DNA of 64,000 nucleotides from an uncultured Mycoplasma sp. GTDB lineage: Bacteria; Bacillota_I; Bacilli_A; Mycoplasmatales; Metamycoplasmataceae. The stretch is taken from contig CAMRBN010000001.1 of the NCBI GenBank assembly GCA_947040455.1, forward strand, positions 1 to 64,000, written 5' to 3'. The position numbers were made by a program, and so were the translations under genes. This document shows positions 1 to 11,063 of the stretch, piece by piece. The notes below the pieces were generated by a model, which worked only from the letters and a program-made list of their open reading frames with translations, ran no database searches and was not told the DNA's origin. Numbering within the stretch: position 1 is the stretch's first letter; each line of letters starts with the position of its first letter.

Positions 1-1
1 T

Positions 2-574
2 TTTGCAAGTGGTGGTAAGTGAGCAGGAAAAACATCTTTAGTTGCTAAAGATTTTGAAGGGTTTACTTCTATTGGCCAATTTGCATTTGAAAATAAAATT
101 TTAAATAAGGTAATTATTCCTGATTGAATAATAGAGGTCGGATTTAGTGCTTTTTTCTATAGTGAATTACAGGAATTAACATTATCTAAAAACCTTACAA
201 GAATTGAGTCATTTGCATTTGTAGGAAATAAATTAAAAACCTTGGAAATAGGGCCAAAGGTAACTTTTATTGGAGAACACTCTTTTGAAAACGGTGAACT
301 AACATCACTTACATTACCTAATGGATTGATAGAAATTGCACAAAATGCATTTGGAACCAATAAATTGACATCCATAATAATTCCTAATACTGTAACTAAA
401 ATTTGAACAGGAACATTCTATAATAATAATTTTAGAAGTTATAGAGATATAACAATTTCTCCTGAATTAGCAAGTATTATTGGTTCGGATTTTGAAGCAA
501 CATTTGGTGTTCCACCTGGACCTATGGTTGTGTTATTTCAAAATAAATATTTTAAGTTTAAAGAAAATAAATAG
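2..574 (+). CDS. BspA-like leucine-rich-repeat (LRR_5) surface protein, 5' truncated by window edge
   Basis: Open frame from base 2 with TGA=W; repeated 'FTSIGQFAFENKILNKVIIPDWIIEVGFSAF...LTLPNGLIEIAQNAFGTNKLTSIIIPNTV' LRR_5 units; stop TAG 572-574. Confidence 0.85.
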
Positions 575-715
575 ATTTTCTTTTTTTGCAATATACCCTC
601 TTTATTGTGAATAAAACAAAAGAATCTCAAGAATCTTTAACAAGGTAATTATTATGATTTTTGGATAATTTAAACAAAAGAAGGAATTAATATGTAATTC
701 TTCAAAAGATAGTAA

Positions 716-2395
716 TTAGGCTGCGATTGTTAAAAGAGAGTTGTCTAATTGATGAGCTATTTGGTTTCTATACGGTTTATCCACATGTAGTGGTTTGATT
801 TCTTTTCTACCATATCAAAAATCATCATAAAAAATATTTGATTTAATACCTTCTTTACTACCACCGTGTTCTTTAACATAATCAAGGTATCTTTTTTCTT
901 CATTTAAGCATTTAATCAATTCCTGAATATAGGCTAGGATTTTGGCAAAAGATATCCCATATCTTTTAACTCGAGTTTCACTTGCAATTCTTTGACTTAA
1001 AAGTTCTAATAATTGTATCGAATCAATATTGCTTTCAATATCAATCAAGAATTTTTCCTTGATTTTTTCAAAAGGAATATCATCACTATAATGGAGGATT
1101 TCATTTGCTGAAAGCTCTCATGATTGACTATTTTTATTTGTCCTAAAAAACATTAAATTATCGCCAGTTAACGAACCTGCTTTGGCAATATATCTCCCAA
1201 ATATTTTGACAAAAATATTTAGTGAATTATCAGCCTCATCTGTTGATTCTCATATTTGACTACATAAACTTTGAAATGTTAAAATTAAGGGTGTTTCTTT
1301 AATTTCCGGCTTATTTGTTGTTTGATTCATTAGAACTTTGTTTTCACTAATAGGAAATCTTGCATGTTGAGCAGTGCTTTGAATAATTTCCACAGTTTTA
1401 ATGTCATGAGTTAAGATTTCAAATTCTTTTGGCGAATTCATAATAGAAATGATTGCCTTTTCTTGATTAATGACATCAAGCTTTTCAAAAAAATCATCCA
1501 AGATAATTTTTTTATCAGTACTTTCTAATGATTTAACAAGAATCTCTAATACTTTGGCTGTTTTTTGACCTTCTGAATAATTTGCCTTCCAAAGATCTAT
1601 TTCAATCGCATAATTATCGTCTAATAGTTTGTATTCTTTATTAGGTACAAATTTAATCGCATTAGTTTTTAAATCTTCAATTTGTTGTTCTAATTTTTGA
1701 ATTTGAACATATTCTTCTGATCTAATCATCTTGCTTTTAATTTCATCAATTAAATTAAGTGCTAAAGCAGGAATTTCTTCAATGTTAGCAAATAATCTTT
1801 TTAAATCTTTGATTTCAATATTAGCAAAATGTTTTTCATCAATTCCTTTTGTTTGTAATTTTTTCTGAATAGCATTTAATATCAAAACTATTTGGCTATT
1901 AAAATTTTGAGCAATTTGACTGTCATATTGATTGTTAATTTCATATTTTCATAAGGAAGATAAAATCATAATTAATTCAGTATCTTCTTGAGCTAGTTCG
2001 ATCAACATATCTTGATGTTGAGTAACAAAGTTTTGCAAATCAATTAATTCTGGAATCGATAAATCATCATCATAATCTTTACCTTCCATCAAAACATATT
2101 GATCTCATTCTTCTTTTTTAGCAAAATTAATGCTTTTTAAAAAGGCATTAAAGTTATTTGCTTTAAATCCTTTGATTGTTGATAGTGATGTTTTGGCACT
2201 TGTTAGTTTTTTTACTAAAGCATCAATTTCTTTTTTTGGTTCTTGACTTATATAATCAAGTTCAGAAATTTTATGTGTTTGGTCGTTGTATCAATTTGAG
2301 ATATAAGAATTCAAAACTATTGAATCAACATCTTGATCTTCAGAATATAAAGATTTTCCGCCTCCGTTGTTACCGTATATTAATTTTATAGACAT
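716..2395 (-). CDS. ABC-type ATPase with C-terminal HEPN-like motif (PrrC/RloC-like anticodon nuclease candidate)
   Basis: Two track ORFs in one frame joined through TGA=W; N-term MSIKLIYGNNGGGKS (Walker A), NYSEGQ (signature), KKIILDDFFEKLD (Walker B), EILTHD (H-loop), C-term PYRNQIAHQ (Rx4H). Confidence 0.75.
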
Positions 2396-2786
2396 AATTG
2401 TCATCTCCTTCTTTTTTATTTAGTAAATTATCATCTTGAAGATTAAGTAAAAACTTACATTAATAAAAGATTAATAATTTAAATTTGTTGTGTATATTTA
2501 GTTTATATTTCGTGTTTTTGCATCAAACTTTCCTGAAAATATCAGTGAAAATTAGACTATATATATTGTACTATAAAAAAATGAGGTAAAAGTTAATATC
2601 AAATAATAATGATTTTATTGTTAAAAAATATATTGTTAAAAAAATATGGTTTGCTTGAAGTGTTATATAATTTTATTATTACTTTAAAAGAACAATGATG
2701 TTGTAATTACTTAAGTCTTGGTAAATATTACAATAAGAAATATTTCTATATTGTAAATAAAAAATGAAATATGAAAGAAATGAAAT

Positions 2787-4211
2787 ATGAATGAAATTAA
2801 ATGCCCAAATTGCCAACAAGTAATTACTGTTAACGAAACTTTTTACTCATCAATACTTGAACAAGTGCGTAGCCATGAATTTGAAAAAGATGTTGAAAAT
2901 CATACAAAATTAATTGAAAAAGAAAAAATAAAAGAATTAGAATTATCAAAAGCTAATGCAGAAACAAAATTACAACAATCACTTTCAGAATCCAAACAAG
3001 AAATTGAAAAATTGAAATCGCAAGTTAATGAAGCTGAAAACTTAAAATTAATCGCTATTAAAAATAAGGAATCAGAGAGTAATGAATTAATTGCAAAACT
3101 ACAAGAACAACTTAAAAATAATGAAAAAAATCAACAATTAGATAAAGATGCTGCGTTGAATCTTGCTAAAGCTAATGCAGAAACAAAATTACAACAATCA
3201 CTTTCAGAATCAAAACAAGAAATTGAAAAATTGAAATCCAAAGTTAATGAATCTGAAAATTTAACATTAATTGCTATTAAAAATACAGAATCTGAAAATA
3301 AGGATATTATTTATCAAAAAGAAGCTGAAATTAATAATTTAAAAGCAGAAATTGAGAGCTCAATTACTAATAAAAAATTAGAAATTAACTTAATAGAAGA
3401 TGGTCATAAAAATGAACTTAAAATGAAAGAGCAACAAATTGATTTTTATAAAGACCACAAAGCAAAACTATCTACCAAAATGATGGGAGAAACATTAGAA
3501 TTGCATTGTGAATATGAATTTAATCGCTTAAGACCAACTGGATTTCAAAGCGCAAAATTCTTTAAAGATAATGATTCAACAAATGGTAGTAAGGGTGACT
3601 ATATTTTCAAAGATTATAGTGATAACGGAACAGAATTCATTTCAATTATGTTTGAAATGAAAAATGAAGCAGATACTACTGCTACCAAAAAGAAAAATGA
3701 AGATTTTCTAAAAGAATTAGATAAAGATCGAAACGAAAAAAATTGTGAATATGCTATTTTAGTTTCTTTATTAGAAAGCGACAACGAATTATATAACACA
3801 GGAATAGTAGATGTTTCTCATATCTATAAAAAAATGTATGTAATTAGACCACAATTCTTCATCCCAATAATAACTTTGCTTAGAAATGGTGCTTTGAATT
3901 CAATTAAATTCAAAGAAGAATTAGCGTTGATTAAAGAACAAAATATTGATATCACTAATTTCGAAGATGAAATCAAGGATTTTCAAGGTAATTTTAGTCG
4001 TAATTATGATCGAGCAAGTAGAAAATTTGGTGTTGCAATCAAAGAAATAGACAAAACAATTGATAGCCTTAACAAAACAAAAGAAGCTTTAATGTCATCC
4101 GAGAATAATCTTAGATTAGCAAATAATAAAGCTCAAGATTTAAGTATTAAAAAATTAACAAAAAATAATGATACTATGTCTCAAAAATTCAAAGAATTAG
4201 AGAGTAAATAA
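2787..4211 (+). CDS. DUF2130 domain-containing coiled-coil protein
   Basis: N-term MNEIKCPNCQQVI zinc-ribbon-like start, long coiled coil, KMMGETLELHCEYEFNRLRP...KGDYIF...FEMKNEADTT core typical of DUF2130. Confidence 0.85.
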   Translation: MNEIKCPNCQQVITVNETFYSSILEQVRSHEFEKDVENHTKLIEKEKIKELELSKANAETKLQQSLSESKQEIEKLKSQVNEAENLKLIAIKNKESESNELIAKLQEQLKNNEKNQQLDKDAALNLAKANAETKLQQSLSESKQEIEKLKSKVNESENLTLIAIKNTESENKDIIYQKEAEINNLKAEIESSITNKKLEINLIEDGHKNELKMKEQQIDFYKDHKAKLSTKMMGETLELHCEYEFNRLRPTGFQSAKFFKDNDSTNGSKGDYIFKDYSDNGTEFISIMFEMKNEADTTATKKKNEDFLKELDKDRNEKNCEYAILVSLLESDNELYNTGIVDVSHIYKKMYVIRPQFFIPIITLLRNGALNSIKFKEELALIKEQNIDITNFEDEIKDFQGNFSRNYDRASRKFGVAIKEIDKTIDSLNKTKEALMSSENNLRLANNKAQDLSIKKLTKNNDTMSQKFKELESK

Positions 4212-4382
4212 ATTTAACATAGGATTGTTATATTCATTATATAACACATAAAAAAACTCAATATAAAACTTTAAATATTTCAATGTTGCTGTTTTAAATA
4301 GTTGTATAATTAATAATCGAAGCTCTATCCAAAGATACATGAAGTTATCATGATGTGGATAGCAACAAGGAGAATTTAAATT

Positions 4383-4928
4383 ATGAAAAAATTATTATTA
4401 GGATTAGGAATAATACCTTTATTAATATTGCCAGTAGTAATAACGACTAGTTGTGCACAAGAAGAGAAAATCCCGCCAGTTGTAAGTCCAGAGTTACCCC
4501 CAACTCCAGAATTACCCCCAACTCCAGAGTTACCCCAAATTGAATTAGCAACTAAATTAGTGAGAGAGCACATTGGTAGAGAATTTTCAATAAAATTTGA
4601 TGAAGCATACAAATTGGTTAAAAACCGATTCGAAAATGAATATAATTTACCTGGAGTTTTAACATATCAAGTGGATGAAATACTTGGCCTAGGTATGCTT
4701 AAGAAAAACATTAACGAATTAAATAGTGTAGTACTGAATGCAAAAGGCAATTATGAAATAAAGTATGAAGATACAACCTTCAATTATGAGATTTATACAT
4801 TAGAAGTAGAAGTACATCAAGATTTAGGTGACGGCAATGGTCCTCGATGAATTGGCGGTGAACATGCAATAATGGAAAAGGAACCATTTGAGTTTAGGAT
4901 TATCAATGGAGAATTTGTCCTTGTGTAA
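4383..4928 (+). CDS. Putative lipoprotein with Pro-rich tandem repeat
   Basis: MKKLLLGLGIIPLLILPVVITTSCAQ lipobox; PELPPTPELPPTPELP repeats; frame continues through one TGA=W to TAA 4926-4928. Confidence 0.8.
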
Positions 4929-5343
4929 TTAAAAGGAGAAATTAAATTATGAAATTTATTATTAGCATTTCAATTCAAGGAGTATAATTGAAGCATATAA
5001 TAAAATATTTCCCTTGATACAACACTTATCAAGTAATAGTTATCACCAAACAAATAAGCGTTGACAAAACATAACAACATTTATTTAAATGCATTAAATC
5101 TTTTTTATTGTATAATTTTCTTGCAAGAAAGTTTAGTTACAGAATTAAAACTGCTGAATTGAAACATGGATTTGTTTTGAAAGAAGAATTGCCAAAAATA
5201 ATTAGATGAATAAATATTGATTTATATTTATCTGAAAACATAAATATTTTGAATAAGGATTATTTAAAATAAAATCAATATTTTCCTCTATGGAAGTTTT
5301 ATCATCCTAGTTATTTTTCAAAATATATAAAATAAGGAGAAAC

Positions 5344-5592
5344 ATGACATTTGTCAACAAACAAGTCGAAAAGGACTTTAAAAAAATTGATTGATCAATG
5401 AGAGAAGTGATTGAAACAAAATTAGAAGGGGATCAAAGACTTTTAACATTACCGAGCCAAAAACTAAGAGGTGGTAATCTAGGATACAGGGTCAAGCACC
5501 ATAAATATAGAATTTTTTACACCTTAGATGAAAATAGTATTCTAATTTATAAAATAGGTGAAAAAGATAAAAATGCATATGGAGGAATATAA
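5344..5592 (+). CDS. Type II toxin-antitoxin RelE/ParE family toxin
   Basis: MTFVNKQVEKDFKKIDWSMREVIETKLEGDQRLLTLPSQKLRGGNLGYRVKHHKYRIFYTLDENSILIYKIGEKDKNAY; conserved L.G...YR.R...YRI.Y pattern. Confidence 0.8.
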
Positions 5593-5594
5593 GA

Positions 5595-7850
5595 ATGAAT
5601 AAAAACAAAATAATAGTAAATAACTTTATAAATGTTATTAAAACAATAGAAATGAGGAATAATCATTCATCAACAAAAAAGTTTGATGATGAATTTTTAA
5701 AAATGCTGATTGATGAAGTTAATATATTAAACATTGATGAAATGATTAGTGATTATAAATTTAGTGATAGTCCAGCAAGAGAAAATGGTTATTTTGATGA
5801 TTTTTTTGCAAAATTTTATTCATTTGAAAAAAATGAAGAACATATTTTATTTCAACAACATAATATGTATTATGAAATAAAAATATTTCATGAAAATCAA
5901 ATTAGAAAATATTTTAATGATGAATATGGGTTATATGAGTTAAATTTAACAAATTGTTCATTTATGAGTATTTTCTTAACTTTATTAAAGGAAATAAAAT
6001 TCAAAAATGAAGGAAATAAATTTAATGATTGCTTTGAAAAAATGAACCAAAAATGATGAGTATATTATACCCAAGAAACTGGTGAGTACAATAAGTTAAG
6101 AAAAATTATTATTCAAAGAATTATTAAAAATTATATTATTTCCGAGAATGGCCTAAGAGGACAAACTAATGATTACAAATTATTTTTAAAATATTTGAAC
6201 AAATATTCAATTGAAGATAGTAAAATATCAAAACTACTGTTTTTAGCTTTAAATGATGATAAGAATTGTCTTCATTGATTCAATTTATTTGCGAATTTAG
6301 ATATCAAAGATTTCAAAAAAAATAATATAATCTTTTCTTTTGTTCAAGAAACTGCATTAGAAAGAATTGACAAACTACTGAATCTAAATTCCTCAATCAA
6401 ACTGTTATCACATGAAGTTTACTCTATTTTATCTAATCCAAAAATTAATTATTTATTTTTTAAAAATAGAATAATAAATAAAAATATTCAAAATGATTTA
6501 CAAGAATATTCAAACACAAATTTTTTTATTTATGTCTTTTATTTATTGAAATATAATAATCAAGAAAAAAACATTTTAAAATTTGTGAAAGATTTTTTTG
6601 ATGAACTTACTAGAAAAATAGATTTGGAAAAATTTACTAAAGTTGACGAAATAGAGTTGAAAATAATTGAAGATTTGATTGAACCAATTGATGAAAATAA
6701 ACCAACAATATTTAGTGCTTGAAAGATTTTTAAAGATTTATTTTCTTCTCTAAAAATAAGTGAGTCTGCTTATGAAGAGATAATTAAATGCAAGACCACA
6801 AAAGAAAATGCCATTAATTATATTAACAATCATTTTGACAATGATGTCAATGATTTTTGTAAAAGAAATTCCAACATCAAATGTACTACATCAAATTTAA
6901 AAGATTTTTTTATAGAAAATCAAGATGAAAAAGAAAATAAAAATGGTTATATTTTAGAATTTATTAATATATTTTTAATTCTTAAAGATAAAAAAGAAAT
7001 ATCAATCAAAGAAATTGATGGTTTGTTATCTTATTTTATAGCTCGCTTTGAATATATATATGCTGAAAAATATCAAATAATATTCACAAATTATTCAGCA
7101 TTGAATAAAAAAGAAATACTTGCTAATATCAACATGTTTCTTGATAAAAAACATCAATTAAATGATGTTAATAAAGTTAGTGATGATGTTTGAAGAACAT
7201 TTATTGAATATGATTTATTATCATTAAAAGATATTAATAATTGATCAAAATATGAGCAAAAGGGCGATAAGCTTTATGCAATAATTATTAACAAATTAAT
7301 CATCAAAGGTAATTTGAGAGAATCAAGAGATAAATCAATTTATGAATCAGCTATATTCCAAGATAAAATATTTAAAAAAATAAACCTTACAAAGTATTTG
7401 ATTAAAAGTGAATTATTATGAAAAAAGAACTTCAAAAGTGCTGATTACTTAGAATACTTGTTATTTGCATTGTTCAAAAACTACGGTTATGAAACTGCAG
7501 AATTATTTTTAATCAATCTTTTAAAAGTCGCAGGTGAATTTAGAGACGTTGCAAAGAGAGATCTTGTATCTATAGTTAGGGTTCCGCGTATTTGTGTTGA
7601 ATCCTCAAAAGAAGATTATTATACTCGTCCTTATTATGTAGCATATGATTTTCACTTGAGATTAATTGAATCTATTAAGGATTTTTATTGTGTTGATTAT
7701 TTTGAAAGCATGAACTATGATTTTCCTAATTGACATCAAATAAAAGAAGAAAATGAACAAGAAATATTTGCATTTTTAACTGAATTTTTAACTAAAGACT
7801 TCAAATCATTTGATTTATATCTTCAAAATAAATTTAGGAAGGATAAATAA
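5595..7850 (+). CDS. Large protein (~751 aa) with C-terminal RNase III-like catalytic domain
   Basis: Continuous with TGA=W; C-term KYEQKGDKLYAIIINKLI (E-x3-D) and, 59 residues after that D, KSADYLEYLLFALFKNYGYETAELFL (D-x2-E), matching RNase III signature LEFLGDAVL...ADxFEALIGALYLDxG. Confidence 0.6.
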
Positions 7851-7856
7851 CTACAT

Positions 7857-9668
7857 ATGTTTAAACAAAATATAAAAAGTTTTGATTGAAAAAAATTCAT
7901 AACATTAATTTTTATATCTCTGATACCAACTATTTATACAACTATTAGGATTTATTTTCTCGGAGAATTTGACGATCCGTATACTTATAGTATTGCTGCT
8001 CAAATATCTTGATTAAATGTTTTTTTCGAAATTGTTAGTGAAGCAATTATAATTCCCTTATTTTTTCTAATATCAAAAAGAAAAAATAATGAATTAATGC
8101 TTTTTAATAGAATAAAAACCGGATTTTTTCTCAATTTATTTATTTATTTTATCGTGACTATTGCTTTAATATCTGCTCTTCAACCAATTTTAAATTATCT
8201 TATTCAAGATGAAGTACTGAGGGATAAAAGTAGAGATTATATCTTTTTAGAATTAATTGCCTCATTCTTTTCTTCAATCTTTAAATATGTTTTGGTAATT
8301 TGAATAGTTCTTAATAAAAACACCAAAATAATTTTCAGCTTCCTAGTTCAAATGATTTTCATAATTTTATTTGATACATTCTTTATTAGTAAATTAAATA
8401 TCTCTTTGAACTTATCAATTATCGGGATTGCTCTTAGTAATATTTTAACAAATATTATTCTAGTAGGACTAAGTGTGTTTTTCCTTTATCAAATGAAGGT
8501 TAAGATTTGAATCATTAAAGATTTAAATTTCAAATGAATGATTCAATATTGAAAAATTGGGATTGGTTCAGGTTTGGAATCACTTATCAGAAACTTGTTT
8601 TTTACCTTTATGGTCCTAAAAATTCTCAATGATGTTAATGGTTCAGGAGACTATTGAGTTGCTAATGGATTTATCTGATCTTGATTGCTTCTTCCTGTAA
8701 TCGCGTTAGGAACTACAATCAAAGCTGAAGGTGATGCTAATAAGGAAGTTTTCAAAAGTAAGATGTGAGTTTATTTGTTGATAGTGACAGGGATAATTGT
8801 GATTTGACTTGTTACAATACCTTCTTATAGTTTATTTATACGCGATGTCCTAAATGTAACTAATTATCAATATATCTTTAAAATAGTAATGATTTTATTT
8901 CCCTTTTATATTTTGTTTGCCATTAATAGTGTTTTTGACGGAGTGCTAATTGGCTGAGGTAGAACTGATTTATTACTTTATCAATCTATATTTGCCAATG
9001 TTTCAATCTATCTTCCTTACTTTATCGCTCTAAAAACTGGAGCTTGAATACCAAGCGTTGAAGGAGTTGCAATCATGTTTGGCATAGGAATGACGGTTGA
9101 TTCCATATTAACAATAATAATGTTTGTCGTTCTTGTAAAATTTGATAAAAAACTGATTTTAACCTTTGAAAAAAAGAATATAAAGAGAAAAACATTTGTT
9201 TTTGGAATGCCTACCGTTGGAAAAACAACATTTGTCCAAAATAATCCAAATACCACATGAGATTCTGATAACTTATATCACTATGTATCTTCTGTCAACC
9301 AAGATTCCTATAATGCTTTTGATATTGATCATAATTTTAGTAAAAAATTATTAGCAACCACTAATAAAAAATTATTAAAATCCAATTTTGACATCATTTT
9401 TTATTCCGTCTTACCTATTGAACTTTATGAAGAAATAGATTGACTAATATATAAGAATGTCAATATCGTCTTTATCAATAGAACTGGAGAAGATTATCAA
9501 TATGAATGATGTAAGAGGAAAGAGAAAGTTAATAATGATGTTTGTGACTTAAATATTGAAAATGCTTTATTAACATCCAAATTCATTAATGAACAAGCAG
9601 AATTTTTTAAAGTCAAGTTAGTAAACTTAGAAAAAGAAAAATATATTAGTGAAGAAACATTAATTTAA
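7857..9668 (+). CDS. MATE-like membrane transporter fused to C-terminal P-loop kinase-like domain
   Basis: Single 604-codon frame with TGA=W; ~12 hydrophobic helices then RKTFVFGMPTVGKTTF Walker A. Confidence 0.7.
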
Positions 9669-9837
9669 TTAATGTGTCCAATATTAAATATTCAATAATG
9701 TGAATTTTAATATTTATATTTTATTCTCCAATAAAGAATAAAATATTTCCAAAATAATAAAAATTGAGACTAATTTAATAACAAGTTATCATGTTGTCTC
9801 CAATATATATTATTGAATAAATGAAAAGAGGTTTTAA

Positions 9838-10533
9838 ATGAAAATAAATAAGAAGGAAAAAGAATCACTGATTAATGATATGTATGCAAAATTATCTGAA
9901 AATGAAGTAGAAAGGGGATTCCCTGTTTTAGCTGCTACAATAGATAAAAACACCAACACAAATATTGTTATAAAAAATAAAAGATCCTGTAACGGAACAA
10001 ATACTGACATTAATAATCATGCCGAAATAATTTTATTAAAAGAGATTGAAGCAAAAAAATTAAATATTGAATTTATATTAATTAGCCTGCCGCCTTGTTT
10101 TAATTGTTTTGAAAAAATGAAAGAATATGTGAAAAAAAATAAAATCAAAATATTTTTTTTAGTTGATGTTAGAAACAAAAAAAATGAAAGGAAATATGTA
10201 AGAGAAAATGATGATATTAGTTTTTTTAAATGAAAGGAATTAGAAAAAAATATAGAATTTACTTTAAAAATAAATTTTATAATTATGAATTGTATTTTTG
10301 GGTTTTTCAACCATAAAAAACCAGCAAAAAATATCAAGAAAATACTAAAATTTACAAAAGAAGAATTTAAAAAATTTAAAAAAGTAATTGATAAATTAAA
10401 AATTAAAAAGAATAATATAAATGATAAACAGCTAAGTAATATGGTGGAAAAAACTAGAAAAATAAAAATAAAGAATATGACCATTAAAAACATTAAAAAA
10501 GATGATGAGTTTTATTGAATTATTAAAAAATAA
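9838..10533 (+). CDS. Cytidine/deoxycytidylate deaminase-fold protein with Lys-rich C-terminal tail
   Basis: NNHAEIILL and LPPCFNCFEKM (HAE...PCxxC zinc motif); continues through TGA=W into a basic tail, stop TAA 10531-10533. Confidence 0.75.
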
Positions 10534-10546
10534 TTGATAATTAATA

Positions 10547-10822
10547 TTAATTTTTTATTCTATTACAAATAATATGAAAAACTTGTAAGTTATTAATATC
10601 ATTTGATCCGCCAGTTGATTTTGGAATTATGTGATCAATATTTCAAGCATATTTACTGTTTCTTTGAGAATTAATGCTTTCATGTGATCCATACATTATT
10701 TTTTTATCACAAATATTGCACAATCTATGATTATTCTCTGTGCAATCATCATAATTACAATTACAGGTTCTTGCTAGTTCTCATATTTCTTCTATTTTAT
10801 TTGAATATTTGTACTTAGCCAT
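10547..10822 (-). CDS. HNH endonuclease (small)
   Basis: Reverse frame MAKYKYSNKIEEIWELARTCNCNYDDCTENNHRLCNICDKK...WNIDHIIPKSTGGSNDINNLQVFHIICNRIKN. Confidence 0.8.
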
Positions 10823-11063
10823 TATTTCAACCTTACTAAATTTATTTATGTTTTTAATATTTTAACTTATAAAAATTATAACAATATTCAAGTTATTAAT
10901 CACTTATAAAAACTTTATCTCAAATTAACCAATCATTAATAAGATATTTTATATAGTATAATTTTATTATCTACACACTAATTTAAAGATAAGGAAAGGA
11001 ACTAGTTAATTTAATAGTTTTTGTATCTTTTTAAAGCATTTAATTTAACTAAAATAATAAGTT

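Noticed and set aside
157-375. Reverse-strand ORF inside BspA-like gene
   Set aside because: Antisense to a clear LRR coding frame; no motif.
2176-2391. Forward 71-aa ORF opposite ABC-ATPase N-term
   Set aside because: Antisense of the Walker A region; no start context or motif.
3614-3799. Reverse ORF inside DUF2130 gene
   Set aside because: Antisense shadow ORF in AT-rich coding DNA.
4480-4535. Non-coding tandem repeat
   Set aside because: 18-nt repeats are in frame inside the lipoprotein (PELPPT).
5108-5272. Short ORF upstream of RelE-like toxin as antitoxin
   Set aside because: About 55 aa, no recognised antitoxin motif, 70-nt gap; could be a remnant only.
10017-10493. 158-aa reverse ORF, Phe/Leu/Ile-rich, looks like a membrane protein
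   Set aside because: Exactly antisense to the Lys-rich deaminase tail; hydrophobicity is a by-product of poly-A/poly-T codons.
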